64,000 nucleotides of DNA, taken from NCBI GenBank assembly GCA_036852015.1, contig JAANDG010000177.1:1-64000 (forward strand), given 5' to 3'. Shown in pieces: positions 52,001 through 62,077 of the stretch. Made by a program: the position numbers and the translations under genes. The notes beneath the pieces were generated by a model that saw only the letters and a program-made list of their open reading frames with translations, was not told the origin of the DNA and searched no databases. The DNA comes from Pelodera strongyloides (taxonomy: Eukaryota > Nematoda > Chromadorea > Rhabditida > Rhabditidae). How positions within the stretch are numbered: the first letter of the stretch is position 1; every line of letters starts with the position of its first letter.

Positions 52001-53190
52001 CGGCTGAGGATGGGAAAACCATCGCCCATTCTCCAGAAGAAATAAATAAACACGGCCCAAAATGTGACAGAAATACCAACTATATGCTGCACGGGAACTG
52101 TAAAACAACCTTCAAACTCTTCACTCTCATCATCATACTTCATCTTTTCATAATCTAAACAATGTATTATTTCAACGAAGATCCACCGATGAATGTTGCA
52201 CAAAATTACAACAAGCAATAACAAAACAAGTAAATTTCAAAGCAATCCAATTACAACAAGAAAACCAAGTGATTGTAGCTAAGCATGTGAGGTTAGTGAG
52301 CCAGGTAACGAAGTCCTTAAGCACAAAAAATATGACTCACAGTAAGTGAAAGAGCGAAGAAGCGAATAGGGAATACACAGTGGAATAACCACGATCAAGA
52401 TCCACAACATCAAATAGAGTGTGAGGCGCCAGTGGAACTTTCGCGATCTGAAATCACGACACATGACTGGAAAATTGCTCCTAAAGTAAATCAGATGGAA
52501 TAGCCAAACGGTTAGGCACCGAATACTTAATGAAACATAGTAAGTCCGGTTCTTATTAAAGAAATGTGTAACTTCAATTCGACATATCCAGGGTTCACTA
52601 TATAGTATGTTGAATCACAAAGTCAAACGGAAAACAACAGTTTCTCACTCACGTACCAAGTTTGCAGCTGATCAAGGAAAAATAGGGAGAAAGGAATGAA
52701 ACTTACTCCCTGTCCATAACATCCACAATTTCAAAGATGATCAGTTCGAAGAGCTCGCAAGAAAGGGCAAATGTGGCCGAGAAGAGCACTTGCATCAGAC
52801 GACCCGTGATCTCATAGTTGCGGAAAAGCTAGAATAATACGCATTTAGCTTTCGTTTCAACAAAAAAAATTTCGTCTTCTGAAACAAAAAATAATAATTA
52901 CAAAATACACGGTCAGTGAAAACCAAATAATTATAAATACATGGCCAATGAAAAGAATTTCCATTTACAATTCGCGTTAGCCTTGAGGTAGGAGATAAAT
53001 GGGCGGCAATAATTGAATAACAAGTAGTCTTTGCCCCCTTTCGCGCTCCGTAGGTGCACTTCGAATCACCAAAACGAAAGAATCTGCAGTTTTTAAAAAA
53101 AAATACCTGTTTGACAAAGAAGAGCCATCCGCACATGAAGAAGAATACGTGGGAGGACATCATCACCCACATGTCCCAAGAGAGGAGCAT
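49047..53190 (-). CDS. gphr: Golgi pH regulator (GPHR/GPR89) homologue
   Basis: GPHR is a multi-span Golgi membrane protein needed for Golgi acidification, proposed to be an anion channel. Twelve exons join in phase: 53190-53107, 52828-52707, 52447-52341, 52097-51993, 51860-51736, 51501-51381, 51247-51157, 51054-50973, 50816-50688, 50311-50252, 49582-49427 and 49235-49047. The product is 456 aa, almost exactly the length of the human protein. Characteristic segments: [95 protein letters not shown] and [18 protein letters not shown] charged coiled-coil loop ([19 protein letters not shown]) separates the two halves. The start lies 6 nt after a TCTCTAG acceptor. Intron 49583-50251 holds a MITE, and the end of exon 5 is tandemly duplicated in the following intron. 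Confidence 0.95.
49611..50033. mobile_element. complete MITE in a GPHR intron
   Basis: About 423 bp flanked by TTAA (49607-49610, 50034-50037). The left end reads AGGAAGGCAGTCACTTCAAA and the right end, reverse-complemented, AGGATCGCAGTCACTACAAA. The inverted repeats extend about 50 bp. No coding capacity. It is the intact relative of the truncated copy at 37045. Confidence 0.8.
51590..51772. repeat. tandem duplication of an exon-intron boundary in GPHR
   Basis: Two copies of about 91 bp (51590-51682 and 51683-51772) share the last 37 nt of exon 5, its donor site and about 50 nt of intron. The copy adjoining the true exon is 51683-51772; the outer copy keeps a GCCG|GTGATT donor but has no acceptor in front of it. 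Confidence 0.85.
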
Positions 53191-53899
53191 CGTGTCCTAG
53201 AGATATACAAGTTAATACAATCGCGGTTCCATACTATGCATATTAAGCAAAAAAAAAGGGGTAAACAAAATTGTACTGAGACCACTAAAACAGGTTACAA
53301 GTATGACTGCATACTACAAAAGAACCGTAAAAAATCGAACGGAACGAGAAACATATTTGCTTAAAAATATCAGAAAAGGCCCAGTGTCAGGTTTTCCCTA
53401 CAAGTAAAAAATGGGATTACAAACACCAAAATAACGTTAGTCGCTAAAAGAAAATGAAAGCCGCCAAATAATGAACGACAAAAGTACCAATGCTTTTTCT
53501 GCCGAAAATCACAATTCATGTCGAAAATTATACGTGAAAAAAGCAATATCTTATAAAATGTTCACAGGAGAAAGAACAACCGAATACACGAAACAAAAAA
53601 AAATAAGAACGCATTTAAAAAATAACAACAAAGCAAGCAAGAATTAAAACAAATTTCGCGAAGAAAATATTTTCGCCGCTACACTACGATGAAATACTAA
53701 TTGCGGCTTATCTCCAGGGACAAACGTAGCGCGGCGGACCAGCGTACATTTGCGCAGGAAATTTTCTTTGGGTCAGTTATCTGAATTGACTAAAAGGTCT
53801 GCTAAATATAAATATTAGAATTATAACTGCCATAGTAATTAATATACCTACTTTACTACTTAAGTACCACAAACGAGGTGAAATTGCACCCAGCTTGTG
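53191..53899. other. divergent spacer between GPHR and RING genes
   Basis: About 700 bp between two start codons on opposite strands, so it should hold both promoters. It is A-rich; no specific element was recognised. Confidence 0.5.
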
Positions 53900-54632
53900 A
53901 TGGGAAATACTGAAGAGGATCAACTGAATTCAGTAATTCAACAATTGAAATCAACTTTTTCATTTCCACTTGCTCTATTAGCGGGAGTGTTTCGTATTCT
54001 ATCGATCATTTTCAATATTATCACACTACCCTTGCGAATTATCTATTCATTCGCTGTGCATTTCCCTATCACGTTTACTGTGATTTTAATCTTCGCATTC
54101 ACGATGATCTATCTATTCCGAAGAATCACTGCTCAAAGATTTGTGAATTATATTCTCTATACCATTATTCCATATATTGGTGCTATTGCTTACTCAGCAG
54201 TAGCAATCTTTTTCCCTCAAGTCGGAATTATCTCACGGATAATTGAGGTATGTGAAACTGTTAGAGTTGTCTTGGACTTACTGTGACATTTACATTTAGA
54301 AATTCATAGCTCCGAATCGTTTATTATTCTGTTTTCAGATGGTTCTTCATCCGATCCGCTGGCTGCTCGGTATGGCTTCTACAGTTGACGAGAGGGCAGT
54401 CCCATTTCGCAATGCCGTCGAGATGATAGCACCGCCTAAACACCGTCGCCCTCTAAATGCTGGGCGCCTTCTATGCACCAAGTGTTTCAAAAATGAAAAG
54501 TCCATATTACTCCTTCCGTGCAGTCATGTGGCTCTTTGTGACAAATGCTATCAGAAAATCTCAAAAATTCCCACATTTACGTGCCCAATGTGTCAGTTAT
54601 CCGTGGAAAGCACTATCAGAGTCGAAATCTGA
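53900..54632 (+). CDS. membrane RING-finger E3 ligase, RNF26-like
   Basis: Two exons (53900-54247 and 54339-54632) join in phase to 213 aa. The N-terminal half has about three membrane segments (FPLALLAGVFRILSIIFNI, FPITFTVILIFAFTMIYLF and YIGAIAYSAVAIFF). The C-terminus is a C3HC4 RING: CTKCFKNEKSILLLPCSHVA, CDKC and CPMC, ending VESTIRVEI. Membrane spans followed by a RING at the extreme C-terminus, with the LLLPCSH core, resemble RNF26, an ER-membrane ubiquitin ligase. The protein is shorter than vertebrate RNF26, so orthology is not established. The GTG just before the ATG is not needed as a start. Confidence 0.8.
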
Positions 54633-54998
54633 ACCATAAATATTCTAATGGCCTGAAATAATAACTATTGGCATGCCCGTTACAGAAAACCACCATAATA
54701 TTACGCAATTGAATATGCTATCAACTGAAAAGAAAATTTTCTCATTATATTTGCTCACTATTTCAGTTTATGTGTTATTCCTTTTAATGGTAAACAATCA
54801 GATTATTATTATTATTGGTTCTCTACCTCAATCTACATTTGCTTTACGTTTTTGGTTTACTTACGAAGTAGAATTGCATTCGCGATCAATGAACATTTAT
54901 GTGCAGTTATTGTTCTTATCAACAGCAAATATATATGTACAGCAAACATTGCAACCTGTCAACCAGAAATATAACAAGTATTTGATGAAAAGTTATGC

Positions 54999-57900
54999 AT
55001 AAGAAAATGATATATCTTCCTAATAGTTAGAAAAACAATGGTGTTCTTTTTCGAATTACCAGCTACGACGCTAACTTGTTAATGCTCGATTCCCCCAAAT
55101 GGAAACAATTCTTTTCCATAATCAAAGCAGGATATTAAGCAAAGAAGTATTTTCTCAGTTCCACAGTTGCGAGGAAGGAGATTACTCCCTCACTGAGTTG
55201 GGGCTTCCCTGGGAGTGTTCTCTTCGTGGTGCCTTATCGACCGTAGTCCACAGGGTCCCTGTTTCGGCGGGATGGGGTTTGTCTCGCTTGCTCGCGGCCA
55301 CTCCGACCCGTTTAAGCCTCGTTGGATTGCCTGTGCCTTGTTCAAAACTCCTGCGTATAACATCTGCCAAACTACTCACTCGTCTTTTCGATTTAGCTCC
55401 CATTCTTTTGACAAATTAAACAATCATCCCGCGGAAGATTTCCGTTCTTCATGCCTTCCATTTTAATTTGTTACAGAATTACACTGCGCTTTAGACTTGC
55501 TAGTTTGCCTGTTCTAATCAAAGTTTCATAAATGTGCGGTTCCTTCCACAAGCATTTGTTATAACTCTCATCGTTTCCTATGTTTTGTCTATTGCATCTT
55601 ATTTGAATGAGTGCCCTATTCAATTATTTATTCGCTTTTCTTATTGTAATAAATAATCGCACACTTTCTGAACTCGAGCGGAATGTTTTTTGTAGCGGCA
55701 GTGCATCGGATTTTTATCTTGCTTTTCTATTTGTGACGTTTGTTCCTTGGTTCCTGCAACCTGGAGTCTTCAAACTGTCTTCTGTCATTTTTTTGTGGCA
55801 ATTTGTTACCGATGTGTTGTCTAGACTGACGGTTTTTTTTTGGCATATTTCCAAATTTATTGTGGGTTGTTCTTTCTTTTAACATTTATTCTCTGTCCCG
55901 TGGCATTTATTCTGTTTCCCTGATCTTTTCGTTAACATTACTAGTTTTAAGTAGTTTGTATTTGTCTGCTTCTTTTCCAAACGCCAATATTTTTATTCAA
56001 CCTACAGTCCTATAACATCTGCGTTTCACTTCTTTTGCATGCGAGCACTAAGCAGTGCTCTGAAGTTTTGCGTTCTCACAAGGCTTCTATCCTCAATTTA
56101 AGGCGAGTAAACATACCACCAACAATTGATCCGAATTGAACTCTTTCATACACAAAGAAGACGGACATCTCTGGTTACTCATCCTCAAAAATAACTGCTT
56201 CGCCTGTACATCTCTCAAGTTTTGACGCGTTGAGTTTACATTTCAAATTATTTTTTTTTGTGCCGATTTTCAAAGATTTGACATGTTGTATATTACAAAG
56301 TGAAGTTTTTTATTTTAATTTGGTTGTCTTGATGTGAAATTACGTCCAGTTCCCGTTTTTAGCATATAGAAATTTTAAATCCGTAATCAGACCGGATTTT
56401 CTGTTTTCTAAGTAAGTCAGTAGTTCTTAGTTGTAATTATTCAAAAAAAAAGGCAAATTTGTTTTGTTAACAGTGCTACACGTCATTCATATTTTATAGC
56501 GCACTTCAAGTCTCCCGCGAGTCAGATAAGCGCGAAGTTGTTGAAACAATTTCGAAGTGTACTTGTGATGACTTGTAATTGTTCACGATTGCTTCAAGAA
56601 TGTGATGTTTTGTTTTGTTTCATTTCTAGGTTGCCCTTCATGGGACAATCTCTCCTGGGGCTTCTGGGCTTCGTACTTATTTGTTACTGTTTTCGTTTGT
56701 TTGTTTTTGTAATCTGATTTTGTTAGCGGAATGATGATGGGTGGCCATCAGTTCAGCCTTCTTTTCCTTATTATGCCCTTATGTCCTCTGTCATTCATTA
56801 TGTTTCAGAACTATCATTGATGGGCCCCCTTCTGTGTATAAATTGTTGATAAGAAGTGTGTTCTCGTGATTTATCGCCTCCTAATTGATTGCTTATCAGC
56901 TTTTCCCACCTCGTTTTATTTCTGGAAAAATGGCTATCCTTCTTGAGTCTAGTGAACAGCGTTAGCTCACCCGCTTGACACCATTTTGAAACGTAACTCT
57001 TTATCGTTATTAACCCATTTTTGTTTCCTTCAGCACGTCTTCAATCTATTGTTTGTTCAAACATTGTTACTCATTTTGAAACCACTTAAATGACGGCAAA
57101 TGGTTATGGTACTTCTGTCTGTACATAAGGGAAAAGTTTGGGGTATCAGTTGAATGGCTAGTCAATTTCATTTTTCAATCTGACAAAGTGCACCATGTGA
57201 AATTGCGAGCTCCTTGTTTGTAGAATCCACGGGTCTGCGTCCGCATTGAGGGAAAACCAACGGGCCCTAACTCAAATTTATAAGGCTGCTGTATTTTGTT
57301 TACAGCAGACTCGTTCACCTAGGGTTTCGTATCTTTTTCCTATCTAGAGACTATTGTAACGCCTTACTGTAGGCAATTACTTTTGCAGTATTCAAGGTCT
57401 ATGCGGCGCAACCACTTTAACGGCCTTGATTGGCGAACATGTTTATATCTATTGCACTTCGCCGTTTTATCATACGCTCTTCAATTATTCTTTCAGTTGT
57501 ATTTTTGTGGGGCATGAGCCCCATGCGTAATACAATTTATGAGAAAATGCAACTGGCAATGACTAACACGCTCTCTTGTTACAGAACTGTTTATAAAAAT
57601 TCCACGTGTTTGTTTCTGTTAGTCGTGCATTCATTTTCCGATTCTGAAATAAAGATCAAATCTAGCCTTTCTTATAATTATGTCGCATATCTAACGGAAT
57701 GCAGAATCCTCAGAGAGCCACTTTGTCAATTAGACAGCAATCGTAATAATAATTCAATCAAGTCAAAAGTTAGATATCCGCCCTTTGGTTCTTTGGGAAT
57801 ATTTTATGCAATTTAAGAATTGCTTTTAATGGTTTTGTAGTTTGTGTCACCACGTAAAGCTTCCCTACATTGTTCCAGTTTTGGTTCTGTAGCAAAATAC

Positions 57901-59458
57901 ACCTTGCTGAAATTTACATTAATACTTACAATTGACAAATTTTCCAACCTTGTGAATGGTCGCAGACTGTCATTCCCAAGAAGCGCACCACCGGCTGTTT
58001 GCTTTGTAACTTATACTGTGGGTACATTGGATTGCACTACTTTTCGGGATTTCTATCTTTCTCTGAAGCATTTTTCTCTCTCGAAAGCAGAAAAAATCGC
58101 GGGGAGTACTTATCTCGTAACTTGTAGTTAGTTAAATACTCCAACACTAAATAATATTTTCAACTCGGGACAAGAGTTTAGGGCTAGTCCAAAACGAGCC
58201 TTTCTCTTTGCAAGCCCACATCGACATTTACCTGGGTCTTTCCTGGACACTTTCTAGTCCATTGTTGAATTTATTGATGTTGGCGCAAAAAAATCTACGA
58301 ATACACGCAAATTCCGCCTGAAAGAAATTGTCAAACGATATTACATTTTCAATAAATACATTCTGAACTAGGTACTTACTTGTTCACCACTCTTCTTCCG
58401 CTATATTTTAGTTTAGTTTGTCTTGTTTCGTTTCGAATTGTTAAACCCACGAATGGGGCTTTGTGCGTCTCTAACGTCCTCTTTCCCTCGTTTCCGTGCC
58501 GTACTTTGCGTTCTTTAGAATAAATTGTTAAAGCGTCTACCTTTTTCTCCTTTCTTCACTCTATCATCCACATAATGGTGTTCAGTCGCGCAACGTCCGC
58601 AGTACCAGTTTATATGCTCATATTCTCATCTTCACATTTCAAATATTGCAATTTACGATGATTTGTGATGAATTTAATTAGTCATTTTCTCCAGTAATGG
58701 TCTAATATTATATTGGAATTGTGTGTGCATCTTCCTTTACTCACATCGTTCTAGTTCTAGTTTAAATGTGTATTTATTATTTATGCAAATGCATACAGGT
58801 CTGTCTGTTCAGTTTTACTCGATATACGTGTTGTACAAAACTATAAACATGACCATTGTTTAACTAATGCATGCGTTTTGTTGCTGCGTCGTTGAATACG
58901 CAGGCCGCCCTATTTTTCCTTGTCCTTGTTGTAGTCTACTTTTGAAAGTCATTTTTTAAGACACAGTACATTATTTACTCTTTATTTACTCTTTTGATCG
59001 TAGCTATCAATCATGCAATATCAAATAAACCAAATGTATGTATTTGAAACTGAAAAAACGGAAACTCATGCCCAGCTGTCTTTGAAGTTTTGGCAAATAA
59101 CGCAAAGTGCAAACTTATTTTATGAATGACATTCAATGGACATATTGATTGAGCATTAGGTATTCAAAAATATAAACTTTTCATAAAACTACCAGTTGTC
59201 ATACTAGAGAAAACGGAAACTCATGCCCAGCTGTCTTTGAAGTTTTGGCAAATAACGCAAAGTGCAAACTTATTTTATGAATGACATTCAATGGACATAT
59301 TGATTGAGCATTAGGTATTCTAAAATATAAACTTTTCATAAAACTACCAGTTGTTATACTAGAGATAAGAAAATGATCTATCTTCCTAATAGTTAGAAAA
59401 ACAATGGTGTTCTTTTTCGAATTACCAGCTACGACGCTAACTTGTTAATGCTCGATTC
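54999..59458. other. 4.5-kb T-rich segment bounded by 94-bp direct repeats
   Basis: The segment is flanked by two 94-bp copies that differ at one base (54999-55092 and 59365-59458, beginning ATAAGAAAATGAT and ending GCTCGATTC). Between them the plus strand is strongly T-rich for about 3 kb, while a GC-richer patch lies at 55190-55340. The open frames here have no recognisable domain. Its nature is unknown: an old element, a long 3' UTR or an assembly feature are all possible. Confidence 0.6.
59059..59366. repeat. 155-bp tandem duplication
   Basis: Two adjacent copies (59059-59213 and 59214 to about 59366), beginning CGGAAACTCATGCCCAGCTG and differing at only a few bases. They end at the right-hand 94-bp direct repeat. 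Confidence 0.9.
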
Positions 59459-59908
59459 TACCTTGACTTCCTAACTGTGTTGCTTGTTTCGCGGGATTAT
59501 GCCAGAGTACTTTCCGACTTTTTTTTCGAAAATAACACTGGAGTCTCCGCCTATGGATGTAGTTCTATGAAACAACGACGTCGTAATGTCTTTGCGCGAT
59601 CACTAAGACAGTACGAACCTATAATGCTCAATTCATCTTGTCTTAATGTTTGTTTAAGCAAACTCCATGAATTATTGTCATAATTAAAGATTGGTCGAAC
59701 GGTGTGTAATGTTATTTATTGCCTATTCGGAACATATCTTGGCTTTATAAACTATTGTGAATGATCTGCTTTTTGGGACATTCCACTGCTCCTAAAAGAT
59801 TCATATTTATTCACTCCAATGTTGTTTTCTGGTCAGTTTACGTAATTTTTTGGTCGAAATATAATACTAGATAGACTTGTACGTTAACTAATATCATGCA
59901 AATTTCAG

Positions 59909-60489
59909 TGCTGGGTCTGAAAATCGAAAGAAACGGGCGGGTTTTAACTGGAATGGTGCACGTCTTTAACCGACAACATGCGTTTTCTATAGGTGAGTTA
60001 AAGATCGAAGTATATAACACCAACCTCTCGATCAAATTCCTTATTCGAAAACATAAGTTGTTTTGTGCTCATGGTAAGAAATATTAGGTTAGAGATTAAT
60101 TTTTTTACTTCAAGATAGAATTGCTTGGAAAATCTACGAGCATTCCGGTTTTCATTTTCTCACCTCTTCGGTGGGTGTCAGGAACATTTGCAATTTGTCA
60201 ACGTGTTCACGCTTAAAATCAGCAGGTTGAGCTTTTAGGCATTGAAGTAGTATGGTGGTAGAGCAGGCTTCCCCAAAATCTAGACAATATTTTAAGATAA
60301 ATTTTATTTCTGAAAATATTATGAAGACAGAAAATAGTGTTCATAATTTCAGGTGGTGCACTATCACTTTTCATCTTCACATCACTCGTCTCTAACGCGG
60401 TGGCCGCTGCCGCCAGGCGCCGCACAACTGAAGTCAGTTTTCCTGAAGATCTATGCCTAAGTGAGACTCGTGACACTGCCATACTATAG
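59909..60489 (+). CDS. 3' end of an unidentified gene with a hydrophobic segment
   Basis: Two plus-strand exons fit in phase: 59909-59992 (acceptor AATTTCAG, donor ATAG|GTGAGT) and 60353-60489 (acceptor AATTTCAG, TAG stop). They encode LGLKIERNGRVLTGMVHVF, then GGALSLFIFTSLVSNAVAAA, ARRRTTEV and a short tail ending DTAIL. The second exon holds one hydrophobic stretch followed by Arg residues, as in a C-terminal membrane anchor. The first exon expects an upstream exon ending in phase 1, which I did not find. Family unknown. Confidence 0.4.
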
Positions 60490-61408
60490 CGTCATAACAT
60501 AGTACAATGCGACTCTCAGCGTTTGCCCTCCAATATAGCTAGTTGCTGCTTGGAAACGCTCGTCAAAATTATATGACGACTGTGTATTGGTTACAACTAT
60601 AGCGCTCCGTATCCATGGACATTTTCCTTTAGAAAGCGTTTATGAATTGTATTCATCGTATTAGTTGCCTTAAGAAAATTATATAATGTCCTCAATTTTG
60701 GAATCAATGAAAATATGCGGGTTATTACCATTCATGAATTTAATATATCACGGATAACAGCAAACTAAACAGTCCTCTTTGAGAAAGAAGAAAGATTGAT
60801 ATTTTTTTGGAACATAGATGCCCCTTGATTGTCTTCTTTGTCGCATGTATAGAAAGACTTGTTATTGCCACCAACATCAACAATAGAGAAAAAGTGGCAA
60901 AATTGCCCATCATTAAAGGCTAATCTTACTTACATTACACACCGAAGTTTTAAAGTTCTTAGTTCTTTCACAGTCTGGACATTTTTTGTCGGAAAGGGCG
61001 TACGAGAAAGTTTACGGAAACTATAACACATAAGAATGAAACAAACTACGTTGGTCTTGCATTGCATACTATTCAGAGTTTATGGGTTTACGAACAGTTT
61101 ATATTCCTATCATGATTCCGTTTTATTTAGAATGAGACCTACTTCGAGAATGCGGTAGCATTGAATCCGGTTGGCGGCTCAGGTTCGGACCTTCGCCCCA
61201 TTAATGTAATCACTCTGGAGAAGGAGCCGTTAGTTAGTGGAAGTAGGGTGGAGCCAATGGGAGACGAGGTCCGAGAGTCCCCGTTCCTGGGATACACGTA
61301 AGCCACTCATTATCTTGGAAGGGCCAAACTTTTGATATTGGGAGGAGGCATTGCTGCTCAGAATGTAGAAGGGTAAGAGGCGTATCACAGTGAAGGATAC
61401 ATGTCTGC
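60490..61408. other. intergenic, no gene seen
   Basis: Spacer before the retroelement. The interval 61140-61400 is more GC-rich than its surroundings and could belong to the retroelement or a neighbouring insertion, but no boundary was visible. Confidence 0.4.
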
Positions 61409-61843
61409 ATATGTTGCAACTATACGTTGCAACTGTATGAAACGTATAATCAAACAGCTAGACATTAATGATCCAGCATATACTAATTAGTTGTTTACGA
61501 CACTCGACAGACATTGTAGACATAATTGGAATGGTTAGAAACGTATATATACTCCCGGTCTAGAAGGGGAGTTATTCTTACTTGCTACATATCTACTAGC
61601 TGGACAAAGTCCCAGCTTTTGTTCCTGAGGTCGGCAGTCCTTAACTGTCCCTGCGGCTGAGCCCTAGCGGCTATTTGTGGAGCGGTGTCAACGTCGCAGA
61701 GGAGAAGAATCCCCGACGTCGCCAGAGTGGCAGAGTGGCCTGGTGCCCCCCATATTCGAGCAGACATAACCGTTATCCACCCCTGTTACCCTTTAATAAA
61801 GATTTGTGGCAAGTCTGATCGCTGAGTCTATTATAGGCTTATT
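61409..61843 (+). mobile_element. putative 5' LTR of a BEL/Pao-type retrotransposon
   Basis: The right boundary is inferred from the primer-binding-like TGGCGACCG at 61845. Upstream are TATATATA at 61544-61551 and AATAAA at 61795-61800, the order expected for U3 and R regions. The left boundary (TGTTGCAAC at about 61409) is only a guess, because the 3' LTR is outside the window. TGGCGACCG begins with the TGG expected to pair with a tRNA CCA end; tRNA-Arg primers of other elements match this type of sequence. Confidence 0.5.
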
Positions 61844-62077
61844 ATGGCGACCGCGGCTTCTCACGAATCTATTAATGACGATTCCTCCAGTCCGTGGAGG
61901 GTTACGATTCCTCCAGTACGTGGAGGGTGCCGATTCCTCCAGTCCGTGGAGGCTAACGATTCCTCCAGTCGGTGGAGGGTTAACAATTCTAATCTCAAAC
62001 CATCTAAAGTCTCTAAAACCTCATCCTCTCACCCTCAAATTGATCTTATCTCAGATTACCTGATGAAAAATCCGTGA
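61844..62077 (+). CDS. short leader ORF overlapping the gag frame
   Basis: A 77-codon frame whose ATG overlaps the primer-binding-like sequence. It spans the 26-bp hairpin repeats, which explains its repeated DSSS/WRV residues. It ends at a TGA inside the gag frame, which lies in the -1 register relative to it. Whether it is translated is unknown; it may only be leader RNA. Confidence 0.35.
   Translation: MATAASHESINDDSSSPWRVTIPPVRGGCRFLQSVEANDSSSRWRVNNSNLKPSKVSKTSSSHPQIDLISDYLMKNP
61878..61981 (+). repeat. four 26-bp tandem repeats, each a small hairpin
   Basis: Copies start at 61878, 61904, 61930 and 61956. Each contains CCTCCA-N5-TGGAGG, a 6-bp stem with a 5-nt loop. All stem bases are the same in the four copies; differences fall in the loops (GTCCG, GTACG, GTCCG, GTCGG) and the spacers. 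The period of 26 is not a multiple of three, so successive copies are read in different frames. Confidence 0.9.

Noticed and set aside
55099..55466. Overlapping open frames in the GC-richer patch, both strands
   Set aside because: Open on both strands with no motif; likely a composition effect inside the T-rich block.
60219..60482. Minus-strand open frame with Arg/Ala-rich product
   Set aside because: It is the antisense of the better supported plus-strand exon at 60353-60489, which has splice sites and matching phase.
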